Positions 1-8,208 of a stretch of DNA of 34,171 nt are shown here, piece after piece (the stretch's first letter is position 1; each line of letters begins with the position of its first letter). The position numbers and the translations under genes were made by a program. Under the pieces are notes generated by a model. The model made no database searches and was not told where the DNA came from. It saw nothing but the letters and a program-made list of their open reading frames with translations. The stretch comes from Nostocales cyanobacterium Centralia_MAG_434. GTDB taxonomy: Bacteria; Cyanobacteriota; Cyanobacteriia; Cyanobacteriales; Nostocaceae. Location of the stretch: the NCBI GenBank assembly GCA_021324415.1, contig JAJPJF010000285.1:1-34171 (forward strand), written 5' to 3'.

Positions 1-60
1 ACTCCCCATGCCCCTAATCCCCACTCCGTGGAGGCCCCGAGTTCCCCACTGCCCACTCAT

Positions 61-1608
61 ATGTCAGACCCCAACATCAATCGCCTACTCGGCAAACGCT
101 ACCAACTTCAGGAGTTAATTGGTACTGGAGCAATGGGACGAGTTTATCGTGCCAAGGATGTTTTGTTGGGAGGTGTATCTGTTGCGGTTAAGTTTCTTTC
201 TCTCTCAATTCAATATCAAAAGATGGGATTACAGGAACGCTTTGAGCAAGAGGCAAAAACTTGTGCGCTACTTGGGCAAAAAAGCATCCATATTGTCAGA
301 GTTATGGACTATGGCGTAGACGAGAATGGCATCCCATTTTATGTTATGGAATACTTACCTGGAAGGAGTCTGAGCAATCTCATTCGGGAGCAACATTTGT
401 CTTTACCAAGATTTTTAAGTATGGCACGGCAAATGTGCTTAGGGTTACAGTGCGCTCATAATGGTATCTCGGTTAATGACAAAATATACCCCATTATTCA
501 CCGCGATATTAAGCCAAGTAATGTATTAATTATCGCTGATCCCAGCTTTGGAGAGTTAGTCAAAATTCTAGACTTTGGGATTGCTAAGTTGTTGCAGTCA
601 GATAACAGTGATACTAACTACTATTTAGGAACTCTGGCTTATTCTTCTCCTGAACAGATGGAGGGTAAGGAATTAGACAATCGCTCTGATATTTATAGTT
701 TGGGTGTGATGATGTTCGAAATGTTAACAGGTAAGATGCCATTAGTGGCACCATCTCACTCTTTTGGAGCTTGGTATAAAGTACATCACCATCAAAAACC
801 ATTATCTGTTGCGGAGATTGATCCAACATTGCAGATCCCAAAGGAGTTAGAGAATTTAGTCATAACTTGTCTTGCAAAAACACCTCAAGAACGGCCTCAA
901 AATGTTGGTGAAATTCTTAGAGTTTTAGCATCCTTAGAACAGCAATACACTAAAGGCATTGATGCGTTGTCATCTACTCAAATCATTTCATCAAATCAGT
1001 TTGAACAAAAAAAGCAAGTCAAGTTATTCTCATCTGTGTCAAATGATGAAATTGCACAAGCTTCGTGTTGGCCGCAAAGTAAACCCATTGCTGATATAGT
1101 TTTTCCCAGTCCTGTTTATCACAATGGAGAACTTTCAGCAGCACTCTGGGTGATGCTACCACAATTAGAGATTCAAAAGCGTTTACTCTGTACGCGTTAT
1201 CATCAATTTCTTTTCCTCACAAGTCCACATCCTATGTTGCTGTGGATTAACCTTCTCTACAATCGCCACTATGGTGCCAAGTGGTTTCCTTACTATCTTG
1301 ACCTCAAAACTAGTTTTGGACGAGAGATCACTCGGATACTAGGACAAACAGGTTATTACCGTATGCTGTTCTTTGCGCGAGAAGCTCCAAGCCAGTGTGC
1401 TCATGTCATATTTCTCAGTATTGCCTCTGCCCAACGCCAAAGATTACAACAGTGGATGACTCTTAGCAACACACAAGTGTCTTCAGCCAATCCTCAAATG
1501 AGTAAAAGTATACTCAAAGCTGAGTATGAAAAAATTAAGCTCTTAATTTTAGCAAAGCTAGAAGCAATGGATATGGACATCCCTCTAGACTTTTCTAACA
1601 AACTGTAA
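61..1608 (+). CDS. Ser/Thr protein kinase with cyanobacterial C-terminal domain
   Basis: Hanks-type protein kinase that should phosphorylate Ser/Thr on unknown targets in the cytoplasm. With the ATG at 61 as start, the glycine loop (GTGAMGRVY) lies at residues 21-29, the ATP lysine is K44 (VAVKFL), the catalytic loop HRDIKPSN has D149, and DFG begins at D171, followed by an SPEQ activation-segment motif. All key residues are present, so the kinase should be active. The kinase domain ends near residue 300. Residues 320-480 form a second domain (LWVMLPQ, PYYLDLKTS, CAHVIF) that I recall only from cyanobacterial kinases; its role is unknown. No membrane segment is visible. An in-frame GTG at 28 would add 11 Pro/Ser-rich residues from C-rich intergenic-type sequence, so I prefer 61. 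A tandem 10-bp duplication (AACTGTAAAG, 1601-1620) covers the stop codon. Confidence 0.9.
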   Translation: MSDPNINRLLGKRYQLQELIGTGAMGRVYRAKDVLLGGVSVAVKFLSLSIQYQKMGLQERFEQEAKTCALLGQKSIHIVRVMDYGVDENGIPFYVMEYLPGRSLSNLIREQHLSLPRFLSMARQMCLGLQCAHNGISVNDKIYPIIHRDIKPSNVLIIADPSFGELVKILDFGIAKLLQSDNSDTNYYLGTLAYSSPEQMEGKELDNRSDIYSLGVMMFEMLTGKMPLVAPSHSFGAWYKVHHHQKPLSVAEIDPTLQIPKELENLVITCLAKTPQERPQNVGEILRVLASLEQQYTKGIDALSSTQIISSNQFEQKKQVKLFSSVSNDEIAQASCWPQSKPIADIVFPSPVYHNGELSAALWVMLPQLEIQKRLLCTRYHQFLFLTSPHPMLLWINLLYNRHYGAKWFPYYLDLKTSFGREITRILGQTGYYRMLFFAREAPSQCAHVIFLSIASAQRQRLQQWMTLSNTQVSSANPQMSKSILKAEYEKIKLLILAKLEAMDMDIPLDFSNKL

Positions 1609-2044
1609 AGAACTGTAAAGAATCGAGGTTAGCAGTCAATACAAAAATCTCACCCGTGGCTAAGGTGAGATGAGATGAAACAAGCTTGCTTTCTACAGAA
1701 GATTAATTTTTGTAAAAAAAATGTTATACAACTCTCGAATCTAGATATAAGATATAAGAAATATAAATAGTTGCAACATAACAAACTACACTGTATAGGT
1801 TATGTTTCACCTGTGTAGATGTGCTGTATACAAATCCATCTGTTTACAGTAGCCGTAATAAGATGAGTTAAAACAGGAAGTTGGCATGGGTATTAGTGAC
1901 TAAATTGAAAGCCAATTAAGTCTACACAAGAATTATGTAGCCACATGGTTTATTAAGTTCTTAAGTTGACGCCCCGGCATCCCCGGCTCTTTTCCGCTTT
2001 GGAACCTAGCAAGAGAAGGAGGTCGCCCACTGTGACATTAAAGG
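1609..2044. other. Intergenic region between convergent kinase and nblA
   Basis: 436 bp without a credible gene. It lies between the 3' ends of two convergent genes. It holds a terminator-like hairpin at 1647-1671 and a C/G-rich patch near 1971-1990. The rest is AT-rich and I see no conserved element in it. Confidence 0.6.
1642..1671 (-). terminator. Probable Rho-independent terminator, minus strand
   Basis: An 8-bp perfect stem (ATCTCACC at 1647-1654, GGTGAGAT at 1664-1671) has a 9-nt loop. On the minus strand it is followed directly by TTTTTGT. This is the layout of an intrinsic terminator for leftward transcription, which would include nblA. The distance from the nblA stop is long, about 375 bp. 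On the plus strand the same hairpin lacks a T-run, so it serves the kinase gene less well. Confidence 0.55.
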
Positions 2045-2242
2045 TTATGCCCAGGAGGAACCTGAATCTAAGCCCCACTGATGCTTGAGAAGCTCTTTAT
2101 AAGTTGCTTCACGGACTACCATCTGCTCATAGAGTTTAACTAAAAAATCTTTGGCTTGCTCATGACTCATGTGTTGTACTTGAGTTGCGAATGAGCGTAT
2201 ACTGAATTGCTGTTCCAAGGTCAGTTCGGTTGGTTCGTTCAT
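2045..2242 (-). CDS. nblA: NblA, phycobilisome degradation adaptor
   Basis: 65-aa protein of the NblA family. NblA is a small helical dimer that binds phycobiliproteins and hands phycobilisomes to the Clp protease during nutrient starvation. The sequence shows the family pattern: an N-terminal LTLEQQFSIRSF helix, then HEQAKDFLVKLYEQMVV, then the YKELLKHQWGL C-terminal signature. Length is normal for the family. The ATG at 2242 is preceded by GGAG (complement of 2248-2251) at proper spacing. It stands alone between the kinase and the phosphatase group. A weak NtcA-like site (GTA-N8-TAG, 2300-2313) lies upstream but departs from the consensus and is badly spaced. Confidence 0.92.
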   Translation of the reverse strand: MNEPTELTLEQQFSIRSFATQVQHMSHEQAKDFLVKLYEQMVVREATYKELLKHQWGLDSGSSWA

Positions 2243-2806
2243 AAAAACTCCAAAAATTAATATGAATTTAGATGATCCGGCTCCAGTAGTTCCATAATGG
2301 TAATTTACTGTAGCTAGACTTGTCTTACACTTATCCTACATATTACGAAAGATAACAATGATTTGACAAGTTGCCCATACACTTATGGCTACTTTTTTTA
2401 TGTATTGTTGACTTACAACTAAGACTATTGATATATACCCCAAGTCTACTAGTGTAGATTTAGGAAATCATCCTCCACTAGATTGTGAAATTTAGTTGAA
2501 GCACAGCATATTACTTCACAGAAACCAGTCATTTGACTTCGTGAAGTTATAACTTTTGGAACCTTAAAATATTTGTATCAACTTGGAACTGAGAAAAAAG
2601 CTCAGGCTGAACAAATTGGTGAGTATATCTACTGAAAAGTTGCCTTTGTCCTTTGTACAGACCTACTACAAAGTAGCTAATTGAAAATTATCGATAAATG
2701 ATGCGAAATTTGAGTTACGAATGACAAAAGACTGTTGTAGGGTTGTTGGAATTAAGAGTCCCCACCTTCAAGTGAAAGGTAAGGTGGGAAATGTCAATCT
2801 AATGTG
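2243..2806. other. Intergenic region with nblA promoter side and small palindromes
   Basis: 564 bp without a convincing gene. The part next to nblA should carry its promoter, but I cannot place -35/-10 boxes with confidence. A 7-bp perfect inverted repeat ACTTCAC/GTGAAGT (2513-2519 and 2541-2547) includes a nested ACTTC-GT-GAAGT. A hairpin at 2761-2788 follows the phosphatase gene. Confidence 0.5.
2761..2788 (-). terminator. Hairpin downstream of the phosphatase gene
   Basis: Perfect 8-bp stem CCCACCTT/AAGGTGGG with a 12-nt loop, starting about 19 nt past the phosphatase stop on the minus strand. No T-run follows, so it may stabilise the 3' end rather than terminate. A 13-bp tandem duplication (TGTCAATCTAATG, 2792-2804 and 2805-2817) sits between this hairpin and the gene and covers the stop codon. 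Confidence 0.4.
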
Positions 2807-3532
2807 TCAATCTAATGCGACAAGAATGACTGTAATGTTGTCATGGCCTCCATGCTCTTTTGCAGCCTCAATGAGGGAGAAGGCAGCTTTTTCAAGTATT
2901 GGCATTTGTTTGAGGTAAGCAGCAATCTTTTCGTCGGCAAGCTCTTCTGTTAAACCATCACTACATAACAGTAAGCGATCGCCTAGCTTCACATCCAGTG
3001 GTTGTACTTCAACAGCATGTAAGTCTTCACGTCCCAAACAGCGCGATAATACATGACGGAATGGATGAATCCGCGCTTCATCAGACGAGATTTCACCCAT
3101 TTTCAGCGCACGTGCTACCCAAGTATGGTCTTCTGTGATCTGTTCTAATAAAGATTCTCGAAAACGGTACAGCCGAGAGTCTCCAACATGAGCATACAAA
3201 GGAGACTCTCTATCCGGGAAAATGACGACCACAGCAGTTGTTCCCATGTCAGCACGCTCGGGATGCTGCTGCTGATCCTGTAAAATTGCCTCATTAGCCT
3301 GCCACAAAGCATTCTCTAGTAGCTCTTCTCCAGAGAGAGAATAGCCCCAATTTGCTACCAAGTATTCTTGAATTTTCTGCGTAGCAATGCGACTTGCTTG
3401 CTCACCTCCTGCATGACCACCCATACCATCGGCAACAATAAAAAATCTTCCTTCAGGATCTATGTAATAAGCATCTTGGTTACTAGAACGAATCAATCCC
3501 GGATCGCTGAAACCAATAAAATTAAGTTTCAT
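2807..3532 (-). CDS. pphA: PP2C-type (PPM) protein phosphatase, PphA-like
   Basis: 241-aa metal-dependent Ser/Thr phosphatase of the PPM family, without extra domains. Metal-binding motifs are visible: NQDA with D20, then VADGMGGHAGGE with D35, a SDGLTEEL motif around residue 168, and the C-terminal GGHDNITV motif. The sequence closely resembles Synechocystis PphA, known to dephosphorylate the nitrogen regulator PII (shared stretches ADMGTTAVV, HVGDSRLYR, CLGREDL, DRLLLCSDGLTEEL). The PII role here is inferred from that resemblance. The start lies 15 bp after the stop of the AarF-type kinase gene, so the two are probably co-transcribed. nblA, another nitrogen-starvation gene, is next downstream. 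Confidence 0.88.
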   Translation of the reverse strand: MKLNFIGFSDPGLIRSSNQDAYYIDPEGRFFIVADGMGGHAGGEQASRIATQKIQEYLVANWGYSLSGEELLENALWQANEAILQDQQQHPERADMGTTAVVVIFPDRESPLYAHVGDSRLYRFRESLLEQITEDHTWVARALKMGEISSDEARIHPFRHVLSRCLGREDLHAVEVQPLDVKLGDRLLLCSDGLTEELADEKIAAYLKQMPILEKAAFSLIEAAKEHGGHDNITVILVALD

Positions 3533-3547
3533 ATACTTTTAAAAAAA

Positions 3548-5284
3548 TTAAGACATTCGGTCATAACGGTCGAGGCGTAAAAGGAGTTGAACTAGCAGTC
3601 CAGATACTACCACTGCTATTAAACCAGCAAGTATAGCCAACCATATATAATCCCTGACTAATAAGATCGTAGCTGAAAGTGTAAAACCACTGATGATAAC
3701 AGCGTAGGTAAGTCCCAGCTGAATACTGGTTTGCCGTCTTAGCAGGCGCTCTGTTTCTATAGATCTGACCCGCACACGCACATCTCCCCGCTCTAGTTTT
3801 TCTAGTGTATCTTCTAGTCTACGTGGTAGTCCAAGTGCAGTACTACTAACTTGAGCGGCTTGACGACTTAATTCATTGATAAAGCTATTGCCCTCAGAAC
3901 CATTCATATTGCTCATAAGTTGCATTGCATATGGTTTGGCAACTTCCATAAAGTTAAATTCTGGATCTAACCCTTTACCTACACCCTCCAGAGTCGAGAA
4001 AGCTCGCATGACAAAAGTGAAGGTAGCTGGAAATCTAAATGGTTGATTATACGCTATCTCGTACAAATCATCACTAATGGCAGCTACTGATTGGTTTTCA
4101 AATGGCTGATCCATAAAATGATCTAGCATGTACTGGACAGAACGCCTTACTGGTCCCATATCCTCGACAGGCGCGATCGCCCCCAAGTTAATCAGGGACT
4201 GAACAACGCGATCGCCATCTTTTGAAGCAATCCCAAACAGTGTTTCCATCAGTCCTTCACGGATGTTAGCCTTAATCCGCCCCATCATCCCGAAATCGTA
4301 GAAGATTAAAGCACCTTCGGGACTAACAGCGATATTACCTGGATGAGGGTCAGCGTGGAAAAAGCCATTATTAAGCAGTTGAAGGAGGTAAGCTTGCGCA
4401 CCCTGACGAGCAAGGACTTTCCGATCCAAACCAGCTGCTTCCAGAGCTTCATACTGACTAATTTTAATCCCAGGCATATACTCCAAAGTGAGAACTCGCG
4501 AGGAAGTATAACGCCAGTAGACACGGGGAACGTTTACCCAATCGTAGGCACGAAAATTGCGGCGAAAAGTATCAGCATTACGTCCTTCACTAAGATAATC
4601 AATCTCTTCCCAGAGTATACGGCAACACTCCTCATAGATACCCAACCAATCTCGTCCTCGCCCCCAATCAGGATGATTTTGAAAGTAGCGTGTAATCCCC
4701 TTAAGTATTTGTAAATCAATCTCAAAAAGCTTTTTGAGCCCAGGGCGTTGTACCTTGACAACAACTGCTTCTCCCGAATGTAGTACAGCTTTATGTACTT
4801 GTCCCAGACTGGCAGCAGCTAGAGGAATAGGTTCAAAACTTTGGAAAAGCTCTGGAATTTTTCTCCCTAGTTCTTGCTCAATGATTGCTTCCACCTGTTC
4901 ATAGCTAAATGCTGGTACCCTGTCTTGCAGTTTTACCAGTTCTTCCACATATTCGCTAGGAAATAAATCAGCACGGGTAGAGAACAATTGTCCAACTTTG
5001 ATAAAGGTTGGACCTAAGTCTAGTAGAGTATTGCGAATCCAAACTGCTTGAATTTTACGTCTTGCAGCTTTTTTGGCTTCGCTCACTCCACCAGAGTAGC
5101 TCCATGATTTGTTATAAAGCCAAAGTCTGAACAATAAGGTCCAAACAAAAGACCAAATGTCCACAAAACGCCGCCTACGAGAGTAGTTTTCCCGATTCCA
5201 ACGGTATGCCTTATTTGTATAACCCTTTTCCATATGCCTTGCGTACCGCTGGTTGTCTACCGAGTCAGTAAGAAGAAAAGACAC
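3548..5284 (-). CDS. AarF/UbiB/ABC1-family atypical kinase, membrane protein
   Basis: Member of the ABC1/UbiB (AarF) family, atypical kinase/ATPase proteins tied to quinone and isoprenoid-lipid metabolism; plant homologues sit in plastids. Visible family marks: the KxGQ motif (KVGQ, K96-Q99), the alanine-rich loop AAASLGQVH near residue 157 that replaces the glycine loop, the ATP lysine in VVVKVQRPG (K177), the catalytic ADPHPGN motif and the metal-binding DFGMMG. Two membrane helices close the C-terminus (about 522-572). Length is typical for cyanobacterial members. The GTG at 5284 gives 578 aa; an ATG at 5233 would give 561 aa and is equally possible. It is the middle gene of a leftward trio, 15 bp before the phosphatase and 83 bp after the small coiled-coil gene. 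Confidence 0.88.
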   Translation of the reverse strand: MSFLLTDSVDNQRYARHMEKGYTNKAYRWNRENYSRRRRFVDIWSFVWTLLFRLWLYNKSWSYSGGVSEAKKAARRKIQAVWIRNTLLDLGPTFIKVGQLFSTRADLFPSEYVEELVKLQDRVPAFSYEQVEAIIEQELGRKIPELFQSFEPIPLAAASLGQVHKAVLHSGEAVVVKVQRPGLKKLFEIDLQILKGITRYFQNHPDWGRGRDWLGIYEECCRILWEEIDYLSEGRNADTFRRNFRAYDWVNVPRVYWRYTSSRVLTLEYMPGIKISQYEALEAAGLDRKVLARQGAQAYLLQLLNNGFFHADPHPGNIAVSPEGALIFYDFGMMGRIKANIREGLMETLFGIASKDGDRVVQSLINLGAIAPVEDMGPVRRSVQYMLDHFMDQPFENQSVAAISDDLYEIAYNQPFRFPATFTFVMRAFSTLEGVGKGLDPEFNFMEVAKPYAMQLMSNMNGSEGNSFINELSRQAAQVSSTALGLPRRLEDTLEKLERGDVRVRVRSIETERLLRRQTSIQLGLTYAVIISGFTLSATILLVRDYIWLAILAGLIAVVVSGLLVQLLLRLDRYDRMS

Positions 5285-5367
5285 TCTGATGCTTAATAAG
5301 TTAACAATTAACAGTTGACTGTGGATAGTCAGCAGCCAACATCCCCCAATTTCAGATCAGCCAATGC

Positions 5368-5697
5368 CTAGACAGAATTACTACGATAACGTTGCAATTC
5401 TGTACGTAAAGTAGCAATTTCTGCCCGCAGTTCGTCAACCGATGCTTGCACATCTACTGGCTCTGAACTGGTTTGTCCAGAACCTGTAGAGGTATAAGAA
5501 CTAGCTCCAGCAGCTTCTGCTGCTCGATTTGCGCGCTCGAGTACTTCTTCTGTAAACTGACGTACCTGCTCTCTGGCTTCAGCATCAAACTTGCCAAGTT
5601 CGCTCAAGGCATCAGTTAAAGCAAACTCTAATTTTTCTGTAAGGACTTCCGCTAGTGCTCTGCCCACAAAAAACGCTTGTACAAGGTGGTTACTCAT
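5368..5697 (-). CDS. Conserved small coiled-coil protein (DUF6825-like)
   Basis: 109-aa soluble acidic protein. Residues 1-60 are strongly helical (FVGRALAEVLTEKLEFALTD, then EAREQVRQFTEEVLERANRA). A Ser/Thr/Gly-rich linker spans about 65-82. A final coiled coil (ELRAEIATLRTELQRY) closes the protein, so it probably oligomerises. It resembles a family shared by cyanobacteria and plastids (possibly DUF6825), but I cannot confirm the family name. No catalytic motif is visible. It is the first gene of the leftward trio with the AarF-type kinase and the PP2C phosphatase. Confidence 0.75.
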   Translation of the reverse strand: MSNHLVQAFFVGRALAEVLTEKLEFALTDALSELGKFDAEAREQVRQFTEEVLERANRAAEAAGASSYTSTGSGQTSSEPVDVQASVDELRAEIATLRTELQRYRSNSV

Positions 5698-6305
5698 AAT
5701 AAATTTTTATTACGCTCATCCGCAAACAGATTATAACTTGCCCGTCTGCTTTGGTGTTTAATACTTTAGAAGTTAAATTGTTTGGCTGGGTGTAAAAAAC
5801 TTTAGGCGTTCTTGCCAGTGCTTGGCGACAAGCCCTCTAAGGTAAGAAGGAGGTTGCCACTCGGTAATATTTTACCCTACTCCCCAACGCCACTTGCTAC
5901 AACGGAGGTACCCTCCGCTACGCAGTGGCTCCTCCCCACTTAAAAGTCAGAAAGTTTTCAGTTTTTTGTACCCATACTCTTAGGATAGTAACTAATCACC
6001 TAGACTGACTACAACACTCAATTGGGTATCTTCCTGCAAGGTAGATCGATTATGAAGATACACGCTCACTTGATTCACCTTTAGTCAGTCTATCAACAGA
6101 GGGACTAAAGAAAGGTTAGCTCTGTCTATAGTTTGGATATTTCATCATCTTTTATATAAATTTTACAACCTCAGTTGGAAGAAGCTTTTCAATAGAAAAA
6201 CTATTATTTACCTAGGCTTCATCAAAGTATTTATTAGTTAATAAAACCATTAAAACTGAAAGTTAAGAATATTTTACCCTTGTCTTTACTATTCAGTTTT
6301 TAAAA
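5698..6305. other. Intergenic region with a palindromic repeat
   Basis: 608 bp between divergent genes, without a credible gene. It must carry promoters for both neighbours. The only clear structure is the 41-bp palindrome at 5889-5929, embedded in C-rich CCCCAAC/CTCCCCAC flanks. The 3' half (6120-6300) is very AT-rich and featureless to my eye. Confidence 0.6.
5889..5929. repeat. Palindromic intergenic repeat, MITE-like hairpin
   Basis: An imperfect 41-bp palindrome. Outer arms GCCACT/AGTGGC and inner arms CGGAGG/CCTCCG pair around a TAC centre, with a partly paired middle (TGCTACAA against CTACGC). Palindromes of this kind are common between genes in filamentous cyanobacteria. It could fold as a strong hairpin in RNA or as a cruciform in DNA. 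Confidence 0.6.
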
Positions 6306-7175
6306 ATGACTGAGAGTAGTTTTTGTCTTTTTTCAATTATGAATACAACTGATAAAAACCAGAATGACCATAATCCAATGTCCATGGTAACTGATATTAC
6401 ACAGAGGTTATGGGATGCAAAAGTAGTAATTATGATGGGACTAGCAGCTGTATTGTTTCGAGGTTGCTACTACAGTCAGAAAATTGTTGAGCCTTCACAG
6501 ATTGTTACAGCATCTAATTCTGTTTACGCCACAACAGGTGATCTTATAGGTAAGACCGTAACAATTAGAAGTAAACCCCTACAAAAAATTGGTTCAAGCT
6601 CCTTCACTATTGAAGATAAGCGATTCTTAGGTGGTAAACCAATCGTTGCTATAAATGCTTCAGGTACACCTTTTGATTTACCGACTGACCCAGACACACA
6701 AGTTCAAGTTACAGGTCAGGTGCGTAAATTAGTACCTTCAGAAATAGAGCGAGAGTTTCATTTAAGATTGCAAGATAAGTACTATAAAAATTACACTAAT
6801 AGACCTGCAATCATTGCGCGTTCTATTGCGATCGCACCGGAAGTTGAACAAATCACTCAAAACCCCAGCCAATTTTATGGTAAAAAGCTGGCAGTTATGG
6901 GTAAAGTTGAAAATATTGAAACTCCAGTTTTATTTACCGTGGATCAAAACCACTTTAGCAATACAAAAGAATTGCTGGTTTTATTGAAAACTCCACCAAA
7001 AAAGGCTATTACTCAAGATCAAACCATAGCTCTAACAGGTGTCATTCAACCATTTGTTGCTGATAACCTCGCAAGAGACTACAAACTCAACTGGGATTCG
7101 GGAATGAAAAAACAGATGGAAGCGACCTATGGTCATACACCTGTACTAATTGCAGAAGTTGTCGTCTCTCGCTAA
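6306..7175 (+). CDS. Membrane-anchored protein with two OB-fold-like repeats
   Basis: 289-aa protein I do not recognise by name. A single hydrophobic segment (AKVVIMMGLAAVLFRGC, about residues 38-54) would anchor it, with the rest outside the cytoplasm. The exported part has two similar modules: DLIGKTVTIRSKPL ... VTGQVRKL (about 78-145) and QFYGKKLAVMGKVE ... LTGVIQPF (about 188-252). Each is a run of beta strands that reads like an OB fold or a DUF5666-type barrel. No catalytic motif is seen. The start is uncertain: ATGs at 6306, 6339 and later all lack a good Shine-Dalgarno. Its stop overlaps the last codon of the convergent LysR gene by 4 bp. Confidence 0.7.
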   Translation: MTESSFCLFSIMNTTDKNQNDHNPMSMVTDITQRLWDAKVVIMMGLAAVLFRGCYYSQKIVEPSQIVTASNSVYATTGDLIGKTVTIRSKPLQKIGSSSFTIEDKRFLGGKPIVAINASGTPFDLPTDPDTQVQVTGQVRKLVPSEIEREFHLRLQDKYYKNYTNRPAIIARSIAIAPEVEQITQNPSQFYGKKLAVMGKVENIETPVLFTVDQNHFSNTKELLVLLKTPPKKAITQDQTIALTGVIQPFVADNLARDYKLNWDSGMKKQMEATYGHTPVLIAEVVVSR

Positions 7176-8071
7176 AAATTATTTTGGCTTGAACGAAACA
7201 CTTGTCTGACAACTTCCAAAAATCTGTGTACTGTTGGTGAAGTGTCATGACGTCGCCAAATCATATTGATCCCCACTTCTGGCGTTGGCTCTTGTAAGGC
7301 TTTGTAGACAACTCCAGTGCGTTGAAGATGCTGCAGCGAAGCGGGTACAATTGCAACACCCATATCAGCCGCAACCAGACTCACTATTGTCTGCATTTGG
7401 ATCGCTTCTTGAGACACTTGTGGACTAAAGCCCGCCTGTTTGCACAAACTAATGAGAGTGTCATAAAGTCCAGGCGCATATGTTCGAGAAAACAAAACAA
7501 AAGATTCACTGCAAAGCGATGCTAGAGAAATGTTAGATTGCTTTGCTAGTGGATGTTCTTCTGGTAATGCGACAACCAAAGTCTCCCGAAAAACGGTTTC
7601 TGTCTTAAATTGAGTGTCTTCAACAGGCGGTCGGACAAACCCGACATCGATTTGCCCTTCTTTGAGCCATTGGGTTTGCTGATTGGTTGTCAGTTCTCGT
7701 AATTCCAAAATGACACCAGGAAAATCAGTGCGGAACCTACGGAAAATAGTGGGCAGAACATTATATGATGCAGAGCTGACAAAACCAATCGCAAGTTGCC
7801 CAGCTTCACCACGGCTAGTTTTTTGTCCTATTTGGATTGCTTGCTCAAGCAGCTTGAAAATACGTTGCACTTCTTCTAAAAAGACCTGTCCTGCTTCTGT
7901 AAGCTGCACTGTTCGTTTAGTACGGCGAAACAAGTCAAAGCCCAGTTCTGTCTCTAGTTGACGGATTTGTTGACTTAAAGGTGGTTGAGCAATGTGCAAT
8001 CGCTCGGCTGCCCTTCCAAAGTGTAGTTCCTCTGCCAGAGTGAGAAAGTAGCGTAGATGCCTTAGTTCCAT
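7172..8071 (-). CDS. LysR-family transcriptional regulator
   Basis: 299-aa LysR-type regulator. The N-terminal winged helix-turn-helix (MELRHLRYF, then EELHFGRAAERLHIAQPPLS) covers residues 1-60. The rest is the periplasmic-binding-protein-like effector domain, with typical LAIGFVSSA, QTIVSLVAADMGVAIVP and VALPEEHPLAK stretches. The ATG at 8071 gives the canonical family start; a GTG three codons upstream is less likely. It is divergent from a methyltransferase gene 137 bp away, the usual LysR arrangement, so that gene is the first candidate target. The effector is unknown; similarity to CatR/BenM-type regulators is only at the level of the conserved HTH. Confidence 0.92.
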   Translation of the reverse strand: MELRHLRYFLTLAEELHFGRAAERLHIAQPPLSQQIRQLETELGFDLFRRTKRTVQLTEAGQVFLEEVQRIFKLLEQAIQIGQKTSRGEAGQLAIGFVSSASYNVLPTIFRRFRTDFPGVILELRELTTNQQTQWLKEGQIDVGFVRPPVEDTQFKTETVFRETLVVALPEEHPLAKQSNISLASLCSESFVLFSRTYAPGLYDTLISLCKQAGFSPQVSQEAIQMQTIVSLVAADMGVAIVPASLQHLQRTGVVYKALQEPTPEVGINMIWRRHDTSPTVHRFLEVVRQVFRSSQNNF

Positions 8072-8208
8072 ATAGTTCACTAATTTATATTTTTAAAATA
8101 TTACTTGATAGGGAAAAATATATTGGACAATCATCTTGAGATTTTTTAGTGTAGTGATGAGCGAATCAACTTAAATTTCTTCAATACAGGCAATATTAGG
8201 ATTGTTTT
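8072..8208. promoter_or_regulatory. Divergent LysR/methyltransferase promoter region
   Basis: 137 bp between divergent starts. By LysR precedent it should hold the regulator's T-N11-A operator(s). The stretch is AT-rich with several candidates, and I cannot single out one palindrome. Confidence 0.4.

Noticed and set aside
28-60. GTG start extending the first kinase by 11 residues
   Set aside because: The added stretch is Pro/Ser-rich, translated from C-rich intergenic-type sequence; the ATG at 61 directly precedes the kinase fold.
2300-2313. NtcA-type site upstream of nblA
   Set aside because: Reads GTA-N8-TAG instead of GTA-N8-TAC and no -10 box lies at the usual distance; kept only as a remark.
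4343-4714. 123-codon open frame opposite the AarF-type gene
   Set aside because: Shadow of a well-supported coding region, with no recognisable protein features.
2012-5867. Similar strings AGAGAAGGAGGTCGCCCACT (near 2012) and AAGAAGGAGGTTGCCACT (near 5844)
   Set aside because: Only two short, imperfect copies; not enough to call a repeat family.
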